Shown here one piece after another: positions 24,826 through 34,100 of a stretch of DNA of 44,861 nt. The stretch comes from an uncultured Clostridia bacterium (GTDB lineage: Bacteria; Bacillota; Clostridia; UBA1381; UMGS1253). Both the position numbers and the translations under genes were made by a program. How positions within the stretch are numbered: the first letter of the stretch is position 1; every line of letters begins with the position of its first letter. The notes under the pieces were generated by a model. That model was not told the origin of the DNA. It saw only the letters and a list, made by a program, of their open reading frames with translations, and did not search any database. The DNA lies in contig CAKSHP010000020.1 in NCBI GenBank assembly GCA_934457145.1, positions 1-44,861 of the forward strand. Direction: 5' to 3'.

Positions 24826-24922
24826 AACTAAGAAAGCTGTTTTATAACGGCTAAATGCGGCTGAGGGTAGAAAAAGTGTAAAACGGAAGTAGCCGTAAAT
24901 AAAAAGCGAAAGAGGAAAAAAT

Positions 24923-26557
24923 ATGCCCATTACGGAATTTTTAAAACAAAATGCACAGAAGTACGGTAGCGAAACGGCGCTTGTTGAGATTAATCCCGAG
25001 GTTAAAGAAATGCGCCGCGTGACATGGAAGGAATACGAACTCATTGAATCGGGAAACGCTCAAAGCTACAGAAGAGAAATCACATGGAGCGTGTTTGAAG
25101 AAAAAGCAAACAGATGCGCAAACCTTTTACTGAGCCGAGGTATCAAAAAAGGCGACAGGGTTGCGATTTTGCTTATGAACAGTTTGGAATGGCTGCCGAT
25201 ATATTTCGGAATTTTAAAGACAGGTGCGCTTGCAGTGCCGCTTAATTACCGTTATTCTTCGGACGAAATAAAGTATTGTGTTGATTTGGCAGATGTTGAC
25301 GCGCTCGTGTTCGGTCCTGAATTTATAGGAAGACTTGAGGAAATATGCGATAAGATGCCGAAAGTTAAGCTCCTGTTTTATGTTGGAGATTCGTGTCCGA
25401 CGTTTGCGGAGAATTATCTGCATCTGGCGGCGAACTTTTCAAGCGCGGATCCGGATATAAAAATAACTGATGATGACGATGCTGCAATATATTTTTCAAG
25501 CGGTACAACGGGATTTCCAAAAGCGATACTTCACGCACACAGAGCGCTTGTTCATGCGTGCCGCGTTGAGCAAAATCATCACGGACAAACTCATGAAGAT
25601 GTGTTTTTATGCATACCGCCGCTCTATCACACAGGCGCTAAAATGCATTGGTTCGGAAGCCTGTTAACCGGCGGAAAGGCTGTGCTTTTAAAGGGTGTTA
25701 AGCCGGAGACGATTATTAAAACGGTTGCGTCGGAAAGGTGCAGCATTGTTTGGCTTTTGGTGCCGTGGGCGCAGGATATTTTAGATGCGATTGAGTCCGG
25801 TCAAATAAACCTTAAAGATTATGATTTAAGCTGCTGGAGGCTTATGCATATCGGAGCGCAGCCCGTTCCGACAAGCCTTATAAAGCGCTGGAAAGAAGTT
25901 TTCCCGAATCACGATTATGACACAAACTACGGATTAAGCGAATCAATCGGACCCGGATGCGTTCATTTGGGAGTTGAAAACATACATAAGGTTGGCGCAA
26001 TAGGAGTTGCGGGATTTGGCTGGGAAGTTAAAATTATAGATGAAAAAGGAAACGATGTTATAGGCACAAATGTCGGCGAGCTTGCGGTTAAAGGCCCGGG
26101 CGTTATGAAATGCTATTACAAAGACGAAAAAGCAACCGCAGCGGTTATTCATGACGGCTGGCTCTATACAGGAGATATGGCAATGAAAGACGAGGACGGA
26201 TTTATTCATCTTGTTGACCGCAAGAAAGACGTTATAATCTCCGGCGGAGAGAATTTGTATCCCGTTCAGATTGAAGATTTTATAAGAAAGAACGATAAAA
26301 TTAAGGACACGGCTGTTATAGGACTTCCGGACAAGCGTTTGGGAGAGATTGCGGCAGCGATTGTGTCGCTTAAAGACGGCGAAACAATGACGGAAGATGA
26401 GTTTAATGAATTCTGCAAAGGCTTGCCGAGATATAAAAGACCGCACAAGGTTATTTTTGCTTCCGTGCCGAGAAATCCCACGGGAAAAATTGAAAAACCG
26501 AAGCTTCGCGAGATGTATTGCGGAAAGAATTTGGTTGAAAGCCAGTTTAACGCGTAA
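24923..26557 (+). CDS. AMP-dependent acyl-CoA synthetase/ligase
   Basis: A 544-residue adenylate-forming enzyme that activates a carboxylic acid as acyl-AMP and then acyl-CoA. The P-loop-like motif SSGTTGFPK is at 192-200, YGLSES in the middle (A5), GWLYTGDMA (A7), a hinge DRKKDVIISGGENLYP (A8) and the catalytic Lys in PRNPTGKIEK near the C-terminus (A10). The family includes fatty-acid, benzoate and other acid ligases; the substrate cannot be read. Near the N-terminus a short duplicated element (RVTWKEYE and EITWSVFEE, residues 32-60) adds about 20 residues compared with relatives. Expressed alone from its own promoter. Confidence 0.92.
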   Translation: MPITEFLKQNAQKYGSETALVEINPEVKEMRRVTWKEYELIESGNAQSYRREITWSVFEEKANRCANLLLSRGIKKGDRVAILLMNSLEWLPIYFGILKTGALAVPLNYRYSSDEIKYCVDLADVDALVFGPEFIGRLEEICDKMPKVKLLFYVGDSCPTFAENYLHLAANFSSADPDIKITDDDDAAIYFSSGTTGFPKAILHAHRALVHACRVEQNHHGQTHEDVFLCIPPLYHTGAKMHWFGSLLTGGKAVLLKGVKPETIIKTVASERCSIVWLLVPWAQDILDAIESGQINLKDYDLSCWRLMHIGAQPVPTSLIKRWKEVFPNHDYDTNYGLSESIGPGCVHLGVENIHKVGAIGVAGFGWEVKIIDEKGNDVIGTNVGELAVKGPGVMKCYYKDEKATAAVIHDGWLYTGDMAMKDEDGFIHLVDRKKDVIISGGENLYPVQIEDFIRKNDKIKDTAVIGLPDKRLGEIAAAIVSLKDGETMTEDEFNEFCKGLPRYKRPHKVIFASVPRNPTGKIEKPKLREMYCGKNLVESQFNA

Positions 26558-26599
26558 AGATGCGTAAAAAGATATAAAAAGGTGTAAAAAGAAAAAATT

Positions 26600-26654
26600 A
26601 AGCCGGTATTTTAGGTTGTAGGTTTTTTAGCCTGACAATTTAAAATACCGGCTT
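26600..26654 (+). terminator. Terminator after the acyl-CoA ligase gene
   Basis: A 14-bp stem (26600-26613 with 26641-26654) with the core AGCCGGTATT, enclosing a smaller nested stem TTGTAGG / CCTGACAA. TTGTTTTG follows. Confidence 0.8.
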
Positions 26655-26690
26655 GTTTTGCAGTAATTAAAGCGGCTGTGCCTTAAGGCA

Positions 26691-26739
26691 AAAAAACGTA
26701 TCCCATTATCTTGAAAATGAGAAACGGGATACGTTTTTT
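26691..26739. terminator. Terminator of the polysaccharide deacetylase gene
   Basis: A 14-bp perfect stem AAAAAACGTATCCC / GGGATACGTTTTTT (26691-26704 with 26726-26739) between convergent genes. A-run and T-run ends allow action in both directions; it stands 12 nt beyond the minus-strand stop. Confidence 0.85.
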
Positions 26740-26750
26740 GTTTTACAAAA

Positions 26751-28313
26751 TTATTTTGTGAACTTAATTTCTTTTATTGCGTTCCATGTGCTTGCAGAGT
26801 TTTGATTGCAAACTATTTTTACATACTTTGCCTGTTTTGAAATTGTTACATTTTCAAAATCGTCTTTAACGTTTCCGGCGCTTTCGCCCTCATAAACCTT
26901 TTCAAAGTTTTTGCCGTCCTGTGACACATGGATTTCAAAATATGCTTTTCTTGCGTCGCCTTTGTTCCACATTATGCAAACGTCTTTTACCATTGACGGC
27001 TCTTTTAATTCATAGCAAACATAGCGGCCTTTGCCCTCGCATGACCAAACGGTTGAGGGATCGCCGTCATAAGTATACTGACCGATTTCGCCGGGTTCGC
27101 GGTAAAAATCGTTAAAGGTGCAGTCGGCAATTTCTATTTCGTCTGCGCCGAATTCTCTGGGTTTGAGATTGGGAATTATAAGAACGGTTTTCTGCTCGTC
27201 ATCCCAGTACACAAAACAGCCGAGAGCCTCGGAAACAAATCTTACGGGAACTAAAAAGCGGTTGTCTATTATTGTTGCCGGAGAGTCTAACTCATTTTCA
27301 GCGCCGTTTATATATGCTTTGGGGGAGGCATTTGTTATTTTTATTTCGGTTCCGTCCTTTACGGCAATTCCGCTGCCTGTATCGGAGTCATAGGAAACAT
27401 CTGCGCCCAAAGCTTCAAATATTTTTCGAAACGGCACCATGGTGCGGTTGTTTATAACTGTCGGCTTTGTGTCAAAGTCAAGATATTCGGACTTGATTTT
27501 AACTTCGATTTGTTTCGGGGTATCCTGAGCCTGTTCGCGCGTTTTAATATAGTCTTCGGCTGCCTGGGTGGGAGTCATGAATGTGCAGCCTTCGTTTTTA
27601 AGGAAGTTTAAAACTCTTTCAAATTCTTTAAAGCTTTCATCGTTCCAGTATCCCGAATGCGACTGAACAACCAAATACGAAAGGCGTTTTTTGTTTTTGT
27701 AATTTGCAACAAACGTATCATAGCTTGCAGTGCCCGTTTTCGGCTCAATATCGCATCTTGCAGTGAAATGAACAGCAGAGGAAATTGAGTTTGAATTGGG
27801 AGCAAGCATTATGCATTTAATTTGCGGGAAGTTGTCTTTTATAACTTGCAGGGTTGTGTCGGTTGCGTTGTTATAAGGCGAACCGAAGCTTGTTATTTCA
27901 ATTTGGCACTTGTCTTTAACAAGATCCATCGTGCGTTTAAAATCCTCAAGCTGTTTTTCATAGGGATTTGTTGAATATTCCTCCTGTGAATGATAATAGC
28001 CGTGGTGCCAGATTTCAATTCCCTGTTTGTTCCAGGCTTTGATAGCGTCTAATTCGGCTTGGTTATCGTCGCAGTCAAACCATTGACCTATTATTCCGAA
28101 ACCGCCGGTTGCATCATATTTGGCTAAAAGCTCGGCAGTGCGGTTAAAGTTTTGAGTATGTGCTTTTGCGCCCATATCGTCAAACTTTAAGATAATGATT
28201 GGCTTGTCGCGGTTTACAGTGTCTGCCGTATCCTGTGCGGCATCGTCTGCAAGAACGGGCAATGCGCAAAAAAGCATTGCGGCTGCAAGCAAAACAGAAA
28301 TAATTTTTTTCAT
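26751..28313 (-). CDS. Secreted polysaccharide deacetylase with stalk and discoidin domains
   Basis: A 520-residue exported protein. After a signal peptide (1-22, ending VLA) comes a NodB-type domain (about 35-260): ILKFDDMG provides the Asp pair and IWHHGYYH gives H-x3-H for the metal site. Residues about 270-385 hold copper-amine-oxidase-like stalk repeats (VINNRTMVPFRKIFEALGADVSYD and VPVRFVSEALGCFVYWDD). Residues about 395-520 resemble a discoidin (F5/8 type C) carbohydrate-binding domain. Together they suggest deacetylation of a cell-wall or plant polysaccharide outside the cell. A strong AAGGAGG precedes the start. It lies 33 nt downstream of the DMT transporter gene, likely in one transcript. 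Confidence 0.87.
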   Translation of the reverse strand: MKKIISVLLAAAMLFCALPVLADDAAQDTADTVNRDKPIIILKFDDMGAKAHTQNFNRTAELLAKYDATGGFGIIGQWFDCDDNQAELDAIKAWNKQGIEIWHHGYYHSQEEYSTNPYEKQLEDFKRTMDLVKDKCQIEITSFGSPYNNATDTTLQVIKDNFPQIKCIMLAPNSNSISSAVHFTARCDIEPKTGTASYDTFVANYKNKKRLSYLVVQSHSGYWNDESFKEFERVLNFLKNEGCTFMTPTQAAEDYIKTREQAQDTPKQIEVKIKSEYLDFDTKPTVINNRTMVPFRKIFEALGADVSYDSDTGSGIAVKDGTEIKITNASPKAYINGAENELDSPATIIDNRFLVPVRFVSEALGCFVYWDDEQKTVLIIPNLKPREFGADEIEIADCTFNDFYREPGEIGQYTYDGDPSTVWSCEGKGRYVCYELKEPSMVKDVCIMWNKGDARKAYFEIHVSQDGKNFEKVYEGESAGNVKDDFENVTISKQAKYVKIVCNQNSASTWNAIKEIKFTK

Positions 28314-28346
28314 AGAATAAGTCCTCCTTAAAATTTATAAAAATTT

Positions 28347-29249
28347 TTATTTTTTACGTTCGGGGAGCTGGATAAGGGTTATCGCTCCGAAAATTAATAT
28401 GCAGCCGAGAATTTCGCGAAGGCTCATAACGTCTTCCGGAACATAGGGCGGAAGAAGCCAGCAAAAAATTGCTGCAAACACTGATTCAAGGCTCATGATA
28501 AATGTTGCAGATGAAGGATCGGTATATTTTTGACCGTAGATCTGCAATGTGTATGCAAGGCCGCATGAAAATGCACCGGCAAACAAAATCGGAAACCAGC
28601 ATTTTAATATTTCGTTTATGTCGGGATGCTCAAATGCAAACATACAAAAGATGTTTATAACCGCGCACACAAAAAACTGAATACACGAAAGCTTTATTCC
28701 TTCAACCCTGGGCGAAAAAAAGTCCACGGCTATTATGTGAAACGAAAACAAAACAGCGCATATGAGCGCAACTGTTTCAAAGTAGCCCAAGGTGAGACTT
28801 TCGCCGTTTTTGATGCAAAGAAAATAAAATCCGGTTATCGCAATAATAATTGCCGGAATTATGCGCAGGCTAGGGCGCTTTTTAAAAAATATGCTTATAA
28901 TCGGAACAAAAATTATGTATGTTGCGGTTATAAAAGCCGCTTTGCCGCCTGAAATTCCAACCATTGAGTAGGTCTGAAGCGTGCTTGCGGCGCAGAGAAT
29001 AACTCCGCATACCACGCCGCCCAAAATAAGAGATTTTTTATCGCTTTTTACGTTTTCTTTGCCGCTGTCTTGTTTTTTATTTGAAAAAAATATAAAAGGC
29101 AGAAGAACAGCCGAACCGATTAACATTCGTATTCCGTTAAAAGTGGACGGTTCTATATGATCCATGGAGGTTGTTTGGGATATAAACGAAAGCCCCCATA
29201 TAAGCGCAGTAAGCGCTAAGATAAGATTGCCTTTAAGTTTTGATTGCAT
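28347..29249 (-). CDS. DMT-superfamily (EamA) transporter
   Basis: A 300-residue membrane protein with ten predicted helices in two EamA repeats. The first repeat starts NLILALTALIWGLSFISQT and the second ends FGAITLIQLPERKK; a PSTFNGIRMLIGSAVLLPFIFF stretch is typical. Members export metabolites such as amino acids; the substrate is unknown. GAGGAGG precedes the ATG. It has its own promoter 38-66 nt upstream and probably drives the downstream deacetylase gene too. Confidence 0.9.
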   Translation of the reverse strand: MQSKLKGNLILALTALIWGLSFISQTTSMDHIEPSTFNGIRMLIGSAVLLPFIFFSNKKQDSGKENVKSDKKSLILGGVVCGVILCAASTLQTYSMVGISGGKAAFITATYIIFVPIISIFFKKRPSLRIIPAIIIAITGFYFLCIKNGESLTLGYFETVALICAVLFSFHIIAVDFFSPRVEGIKLSCIQFFVCAVINIFCMFAFEHPDINEILKCWFPILFAGAFSCGLAYTLQIYGQKYTDPSSATFIMSLESVFAAIFCWLLPPYVPEDVMSLREILGCILIFGAITLIQLPERKK

Positions 29250-29286
29250 TTTTATTTCCTCCTCTTTTAAAATAGCAACGTATATA

Positions 29287-29315
29287 ATTATACATTAAAA
29301 CAGCATATCTGTAAA
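29287..29315 (-). promoter_or_regulatory. Promoter of the DMT transporter gene
   Basis: Minus strand: TTTACA (29310-29315), 17-bp spacer and TATAAT (29287-29292). Confidence 0.65.
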
Positions 29316-29385
29316 CAATTAAAAGAAAAGAAAAAGAAAAAATATGCAAAAAAACATTAAATAAAGCGGTTTTTAGAAAAAATTT

Positions 29386-30156
29386 TTAAAAATCTTTTTG
29401 GTTTTTAATATATTGAGTCGGCGAAAGGCCTGTTTGCTTTTTAATAAAGGTGCTAAAGTAGTACACGTTTTCAAAGCCTGCCTTTTCGGAGGCCTCTCTT
29501 ATGGTGTAGTAGCCGGAGGTGAGAAGCTCGGAGGCATATTTAAGCTTTAAATCGTTTATATATTTTCTGGGCGAAACGCCGAAATTATCAAAGAAAAGCT
29601 TGCGAAAATAAGTGTCGCTCATGCCGCACATTTTTGCAAGATATTCAACAGATAACCCCTTTGTTAAAAAGTTTTCATGAAGATACTCGACCGCCTCGGA
29701 TATTTTATCGCTCCCGTAGGGAATATGGCGCTCGGCATTTTCGCGCTCAATCTTACAGATTATTTTATACATTATCGACACACATTCGTATTCATAGCCG
29801 AACTGCTTTCTTGTCCATGCATTATATAATTCGGAAAAATTTCTTTCGAAATAGTTGGGATTTTCGCTTTTGAAACTTTTTATGTTTTTCGGAAGGTATG
29901 AGCTTGAATTAAAATGCACGACAAAAAGGCTTTCCGCATCCGATTTTAAAACGTATTCGCAAAGAGCAGGCACAAACATTATATCACCTGTAAGCGCCGG
30001 AATGGTTTTGCCGTTTGTTATGAAATTTGCTGTGCCGTGCTTTCTGAAAGAAAGCGCATGATAAGGACGAAGATTTGACTTTGCGTTTGATTTGTCCCAG
30101 CCTACATCAAGTACGGAAAGAATATTAATAAAAATATTGTCAGATTCGAAAAACAT
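29386..30156 (-). CDS. AraC-family transcriptional regulator
   Basis: A 256-residue regulator. The N-terminal 140 residues are a cupin-like sensor (NLRPYHALSFRKHGTANFI, then ALTGDIMFVPALCEY). The C-terminal domain has the two helix-turn-helix motifs: LSVEYLAKMCGMSDTYFRKLFF and TIREASEKAGFENVYYFSTFIKKQTGLSPTQY. The start at 30156 is chosen because AGGAGG lies about 10 nt before it; a longer in-frame start crosses the promoter. It is the nearest regulator to the giant-protein array and to the DMT-deacetylase genes, so it is a candidate controller of extracellular polysaccharide use; this is inference. Confidence 0.9.
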   Translation of the reverse strand: MFFESDNIFINILSVLDVGWDKSNAKSNLRPYHALSFRKHGTANFITNGKTIPALTGDIMFVPALCEYVLKSDAESLFVVHFNSSSYLPKNIKSFKSENPNYFERNFSELYNAWTRKQFGYEYECVSIMYKIICKIERENAERHIPYGSDKISEAVEYLHENFLTKGLSVEYLAKMCGMSDTYFRKLFFDNFGVSPRKYINDLKLKYASELLTSGYYTIREASEKAGFENVYYFSTFIKKQTGLSPTQYIKNQKDF

Positions 30157-30180
30157 AAAGCGTTCGCCTCCTTTATATAA

Positions 30181-30209
30181 AGTATAATACATAAGTTTGG
30201 CTGTGTCAA
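30181..30209 (-). promoter_or_regulatory. Promoter of the AraC-family gene at 29386-30156
   Basis: Minus strand: perfect TTGACA (30204-30209), 17-bp spacer, TATACT (30181-30186), just upstream of the AGGAGG of the regulator gene. Confidence 0.75.
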
Positions 30210-30444
30210 TAAAATTTATTAAATACAGACAAAAAAGGAAAAAGAGGCAAAAAGACAAATATGTGATATTTTAAGACAAAAATATGATATTATTTTTGCT
30301 TTTGTTATGATATAATTATGCATGATTAAATTATTTCATAAAAATACCCTTGAGAGGCAGGCATTTTTATTCATGATTTTATATTAAGATATCAAAAATG
30401 GAAAATCGTGCATTATTTTATAGAATTTTGTGCACGTTTTTACA

Positions 30445-30473
30445 TTGATTTTTAAAAAATACTGTAATATACT
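30445..30473 (+). promoter_or_regulatory. Promoter upstream of the first giant gene, distal
   Basis: TTGATT (30445-30450), 17-bp spacer and TATACT (30468-30473). Two GTGCA elements 22 bp apart (30408, 30430) lie just before it, in the manner of AraC-type half-sites. The transcript would have a leader of over 600 nt. Confidence 0.5.
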
Positions 30474-30651
30474 TGGTATAACAGGGTATTTATAAAAAAC
30501 GAAACAAAACGTGCAAAAAGTGTTTCGGAAAGTGTAAAAAATGTTTTAAAAAGTTAATGGACATTGTTTTTGCGCAGTGGTAAAATTACGGTGACGGTAT
30601 TATAAAGTTACCAAAGGCAGAAAAATGAAAATAAGTCTACAAAATAGGGCA

Positions 30652-30680
30652 TTGACTTGACGTGCGGTATAAATTATAAT
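30652..30680 (+). promoter_or_regulatory. Promoter upstream of the first giant gene, proximal
   Basis: TTGACT (30652-30657), 17-bp spacer and perfect TATAAT (30675-30680), about 450 nt before the start codon, implying a long 5' untranslated region. Confidence 0.6.
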
Positions 30681-30884
30681 TGTATTGCGGGTATTTGTTT
30701 AAATATATTTGAAAATCACATAAAACAAAGCGAAAATTACATTTTATATATAAATTAAAAATGGTATTATTTAAGTAAGCTGTTTCCCGGACGGAAAAGG
30801 ATGGCTTTGAGGGAAGAAGTAATAGTGAAAAGGTGTGGTGCAAACTTGCTTTCGCAAGTTTGAAAAAGATAAACAAATAATTCT

Positions 30885-30967
30885 TGTAGGGCAGGGGCCT
30901 CGTCCTGCCGTGGTTTCAGATTAAAGTTGGTTGCAAAGAAGCGGAAAGAGCAAGCCCTTTCCCTACA
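30885..30967. repeat. Paired REP-like repeat, copy 1
   Basis: An 83-bp unit with inverted ends TGTAGGG ... CCCTACA. It consists of two 24-nt units in opposite orientation: GTAG plus a GGCAGG.../...CCTGCC hairpin (30886-30909), and a GGAAAG...CTTTCC hairpin ending CTAC (30943-30966), joined by a spacer containing GGTTTCAGAT. The same layout recurs at 36656 and 44197. A further single unit stands at 31004-31027. Confidence 0.85.
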
Positions 30968-31003
30968 CCGTAAATTCGGATAAAATTTAAATGTAAAACA
31001 AAC

Positions 31004-31027
31004 GGAAAGGCGGGGCCCTTTCCCTAC
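31004..31027 (-). repeat. Single REP-like unit
   Basis: A 24-nt unit that on the minus strand reads GTAG followed by GGAAAGG, a 6-nt loop and CCTTTCC. It follows copy 1 of the paired repeat by 37 nt. Confidence 0.75.
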
Positions 31028-31127
31028 AACCTGCAAAGTCAGGTGCGAAAGATAAGTAAAACCTAAATCCAAATCCCAAAGGGCGGACGCCTGTTAAAAT
31101 ACAAATAAAAAGAGAGGAAGATGAGAA

Positions 31128-34100
31128 ATGAAAAAAATCTTATCCGTGGTTTTGGCAGCGTTTATGATTGTTTCGTGTTTGCCGCAAATTTCATTTGCAG
31201 ACAGCGAAAATATTACATATACTGCTGAAATCATGAAGGCAAAAGGCGGCGCGGATTCTATTATTTCCATGACATACGATGACGGAATATATGATACGGC
31301 GCTGTTTTTAAACGAGCAGTTTGAAATGTATAATTTAAGGGGTTCGTGTGCGATGATTCCGGCAAAGAACATTAAGTCGGACGCGGATCTTTTAAAGTGG
31401 CGCGAAGTGTTTGCGAAAGGTTATTTAGATGCGCAGAGCCATTCAATGACGCATATGGTGCTTCCAGGACAGGTCTGGATAGACGCAAACGGCGAGACAG
31501 GTCAGAAAGCGGCGCTTAACAACACGCCTGAAAACTATCAGACAGAGCTTGTTGATTCGAAAGATTTGTTAAACGAATATTTTGACAATGATGTTTTATG
31601 TCTTGTTGCATCAAACAACACTCTTTCAAACGGAGCATGGGAGGTTGCGGCAAAAACATATTACGCAACAAGACTCGGTTCGGTTGGAGATCAGAGCCTT
31701 GATGTTGCAATTGACAACGATCCTTCTGACGGAGCGGAAAAGGGAACATGGCAGAATTTATATATGCGGAGTCTGTACAGAAGTCAGTCGCCGGAGGCTT
31801 TGCGTTCGCTTATAGATAATGCGATTGAAAAAAATCTTTGGCTTGTTACGCTGTGCCATGCGGTTAAGCCTTTGGAAAACGGCGGCGACATGACGGTTGA
31901 GAATGCAAAGGCGTTTTATAAGTATATCGGTCAAAAACAGGGCGAGGGAAGAATTTGGTCGGCAACGTTCGGTGAGGCTGCAAAATACTTAAGAGAAAGA
32001 CAAAATTCAACCGTTTCGGAATATGAAAGAAATTCAAAGATATATGTTAAAATCGATATGGCGGATAAAACGGAAGATAACCTTCCGCTTGACGGCGCAG
32101 TGTTTAACTATCCTTTGACGGTTAAGGCGCAGGTGCCGAGTGATTATGAAGCGGTTTGCTACAGCTTGAACGGCAGCGAGCAATATGCAAAAACATTTGC
32201 AGAAAACGAAAAAACATATGCGTATGTTGACGTTGTGCCGAACGGCGGCGAGGTTCTTGTTAAAAAGGCGGATTTAAGTTTGGCAAGTGCATACAGCTCA
32301 ATTTCGGGATATGTTGAAAATGCGGATAACGAGAAAAACGTTATGGAGTCTTCCGAGGGGCTTTCGGTAAACGGAAGAGCCGTTGTTTACAGTGAGGGCG
32401 CACAAAAAACATACATAAAGCTTTCTTTGGAAAATTATAATAATGAAAATGCATCGTTTAGTTTTAAGACAAATGACGGAGATAAGGGAAATCTTTTGGT
32501 TTACGGGCTTTGCGATAAAGACGAATGCGAAAACTGGAGCAGTGAGACGATTAATTATTTAAATGCTCCGGGAAATGACCGCTACGGCTACGGAATTGAT
32601 ACAAGCAAGGCTTATTTAAACGCACCTCTTGAAAGTATGGAGGTTTCGGGAGAGCAGACCTACAGCATTGACATATCGGACTATGCTTCATATATGAAAG
32701 AAAACGGGGCAAATTATATAACGCTGGTTTTTGTTAATTCGTCGGTTAATAAAAAGTCTGTGTTTGAAGAAAATTTTGAACAAACAACTTTAAAAACAAC
32801 TGTTTCGCGAAGCGGAGATCCGCTTATAACCGAGAAATGCAGCGATTTTGACCATACAACGGGCTCGGGCAGCAGCTATCATATGCAAGCTGACAGCAGT
32901 TGGGACAGAATTAAATTTGACGCAAGCGGAGAATATGCAAAATTAACAACTGCGGATAAAAACCGAAAATACCGCGTGAGCTTTTATGCGCTTATGGATA
33001 AGGCCGGCACGTTTGAACTGGGACCGACTGCGTCCAGAGGAGGAGAAATAAAGCAGCAGCTTGTGAAATGCAGCATAGATGAGGCAAACACATGGAAAAA
33101 GTTTACCTATGAATTTACGGCAACGGAAAACGAGGGCTGGGCAGATGAAGTTATCAGCGGAAACCCTGCGACATATGTTCAGGCTGGACTTAATTTGTTT
33201 GTAACGTTTCAAAATGTAAGAACGGCATCGTCGGTTGCAAACGCGAACAATATTTTAAATCTTTATATAGATGATATAACGGTTGAGCAAGTGGGGCTTG
33301 GCAGCGTTTGCATTAATCCGGTTGATTTCAGCGACGGGAAAACTCTTATTTCAAAAATCAACTTTAATACAAACGTAAACAGCGACAGAAAACTCAACAA
33401 TTACTATGAAGATGTTAACAGTACGGTAGGTTCGTTTGCATGGGCGGGCTGCGAGGCAGCGACGGTTGCACAGTGCAGCAATGAAGAAAATTATTCCGGC
33501 AGTAACGGTTTAAGCTTTTTGTTTTCGCCTAATAAAAAATATAACAGAATAAAGTTTTATAATATATTTGACCATGTTTTAACCAATGCGGATAAAAACA
33601 GAAAGTTTGAAATAAGCTTTATGTTAAAATCGGACACGGCAGGCTCTTTCAGATACGGCATGATGAGCAAACTGCCGAGAATAGCCGAGGATAAAGGTTC
33701 TTCTTTGACATATAAGGTTGAAGACGGGACTGCGGATGAAAAGAGTTATTCAGCAAATATATATCAGCCTAAGCTTGGAACGGTGTCTTCTGCGGAAAAG
33801 GGCATGTGGAAAAAGTTTACCTATGAAATAACGATAGACGATACTATGCTTCCGAAAAACGTTAATGTTTACAATAACTCGACAGGCACAAAAACGGGAA
33901 CATATCCGACGGGAATTGCACTTTTGGGAATTGAGTCGACTAATTTTGAGAATTTTTCCGATGGAGCGTATAATCCGCAGCCGAGAATTTATATTGACGA
34001 TATAATCGTAAAAGAGATAAAAGATACGGAAGAGAGCGCAAAAACATACACATACAGCACATCTTTTGAGGATTTGAATTCGGCTCCGGGTTCAACATAT

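Larger units (their letters stand above)
30257..31127. other. Long intergenic leader region before the first giant gene
   Basis: About 870 bp without a convincing gene. It holds a possible hairpin near 30340-30372, two plus-strand promoters (30445-30473 and 30652-30680), a perfect 9-bp hairpin CAAACTTGC / GCAAGTTTG (30841-30862), three REP-like units (30886-30909, 30943-30966, 31004-31027), and the segment GAGGGAAGAAGTAATAGTGA (30809-30828), which recurs with one change at about 36784. The final 50 nt before the gene resemble the end of the leader before the third gene (GGGCGG, GCCTGTT, AGAGAGGAAGATGA). Confidence 0.7.

Noticed and set aside
24839..24922. Known riboswitch in the acyl-CoA ligase leader
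   Set aside because: Only a single 7-bp stem is supported; no conserved core of a TPP, THF or other class could be recognised.
30885..31027. CRISPR-like reading of the clustered 24-nt repeats
   Set aside because: Units alternate in orientation, spacing is irregular, spacers are themselves conserved between copies, and no cas genes are present.
30767..31072. Minus-strand frame over the REP-like repeats
   Set aside because: It reads through non-coding hairpin repeats, and its peptide is composed of translated repeat sequence.
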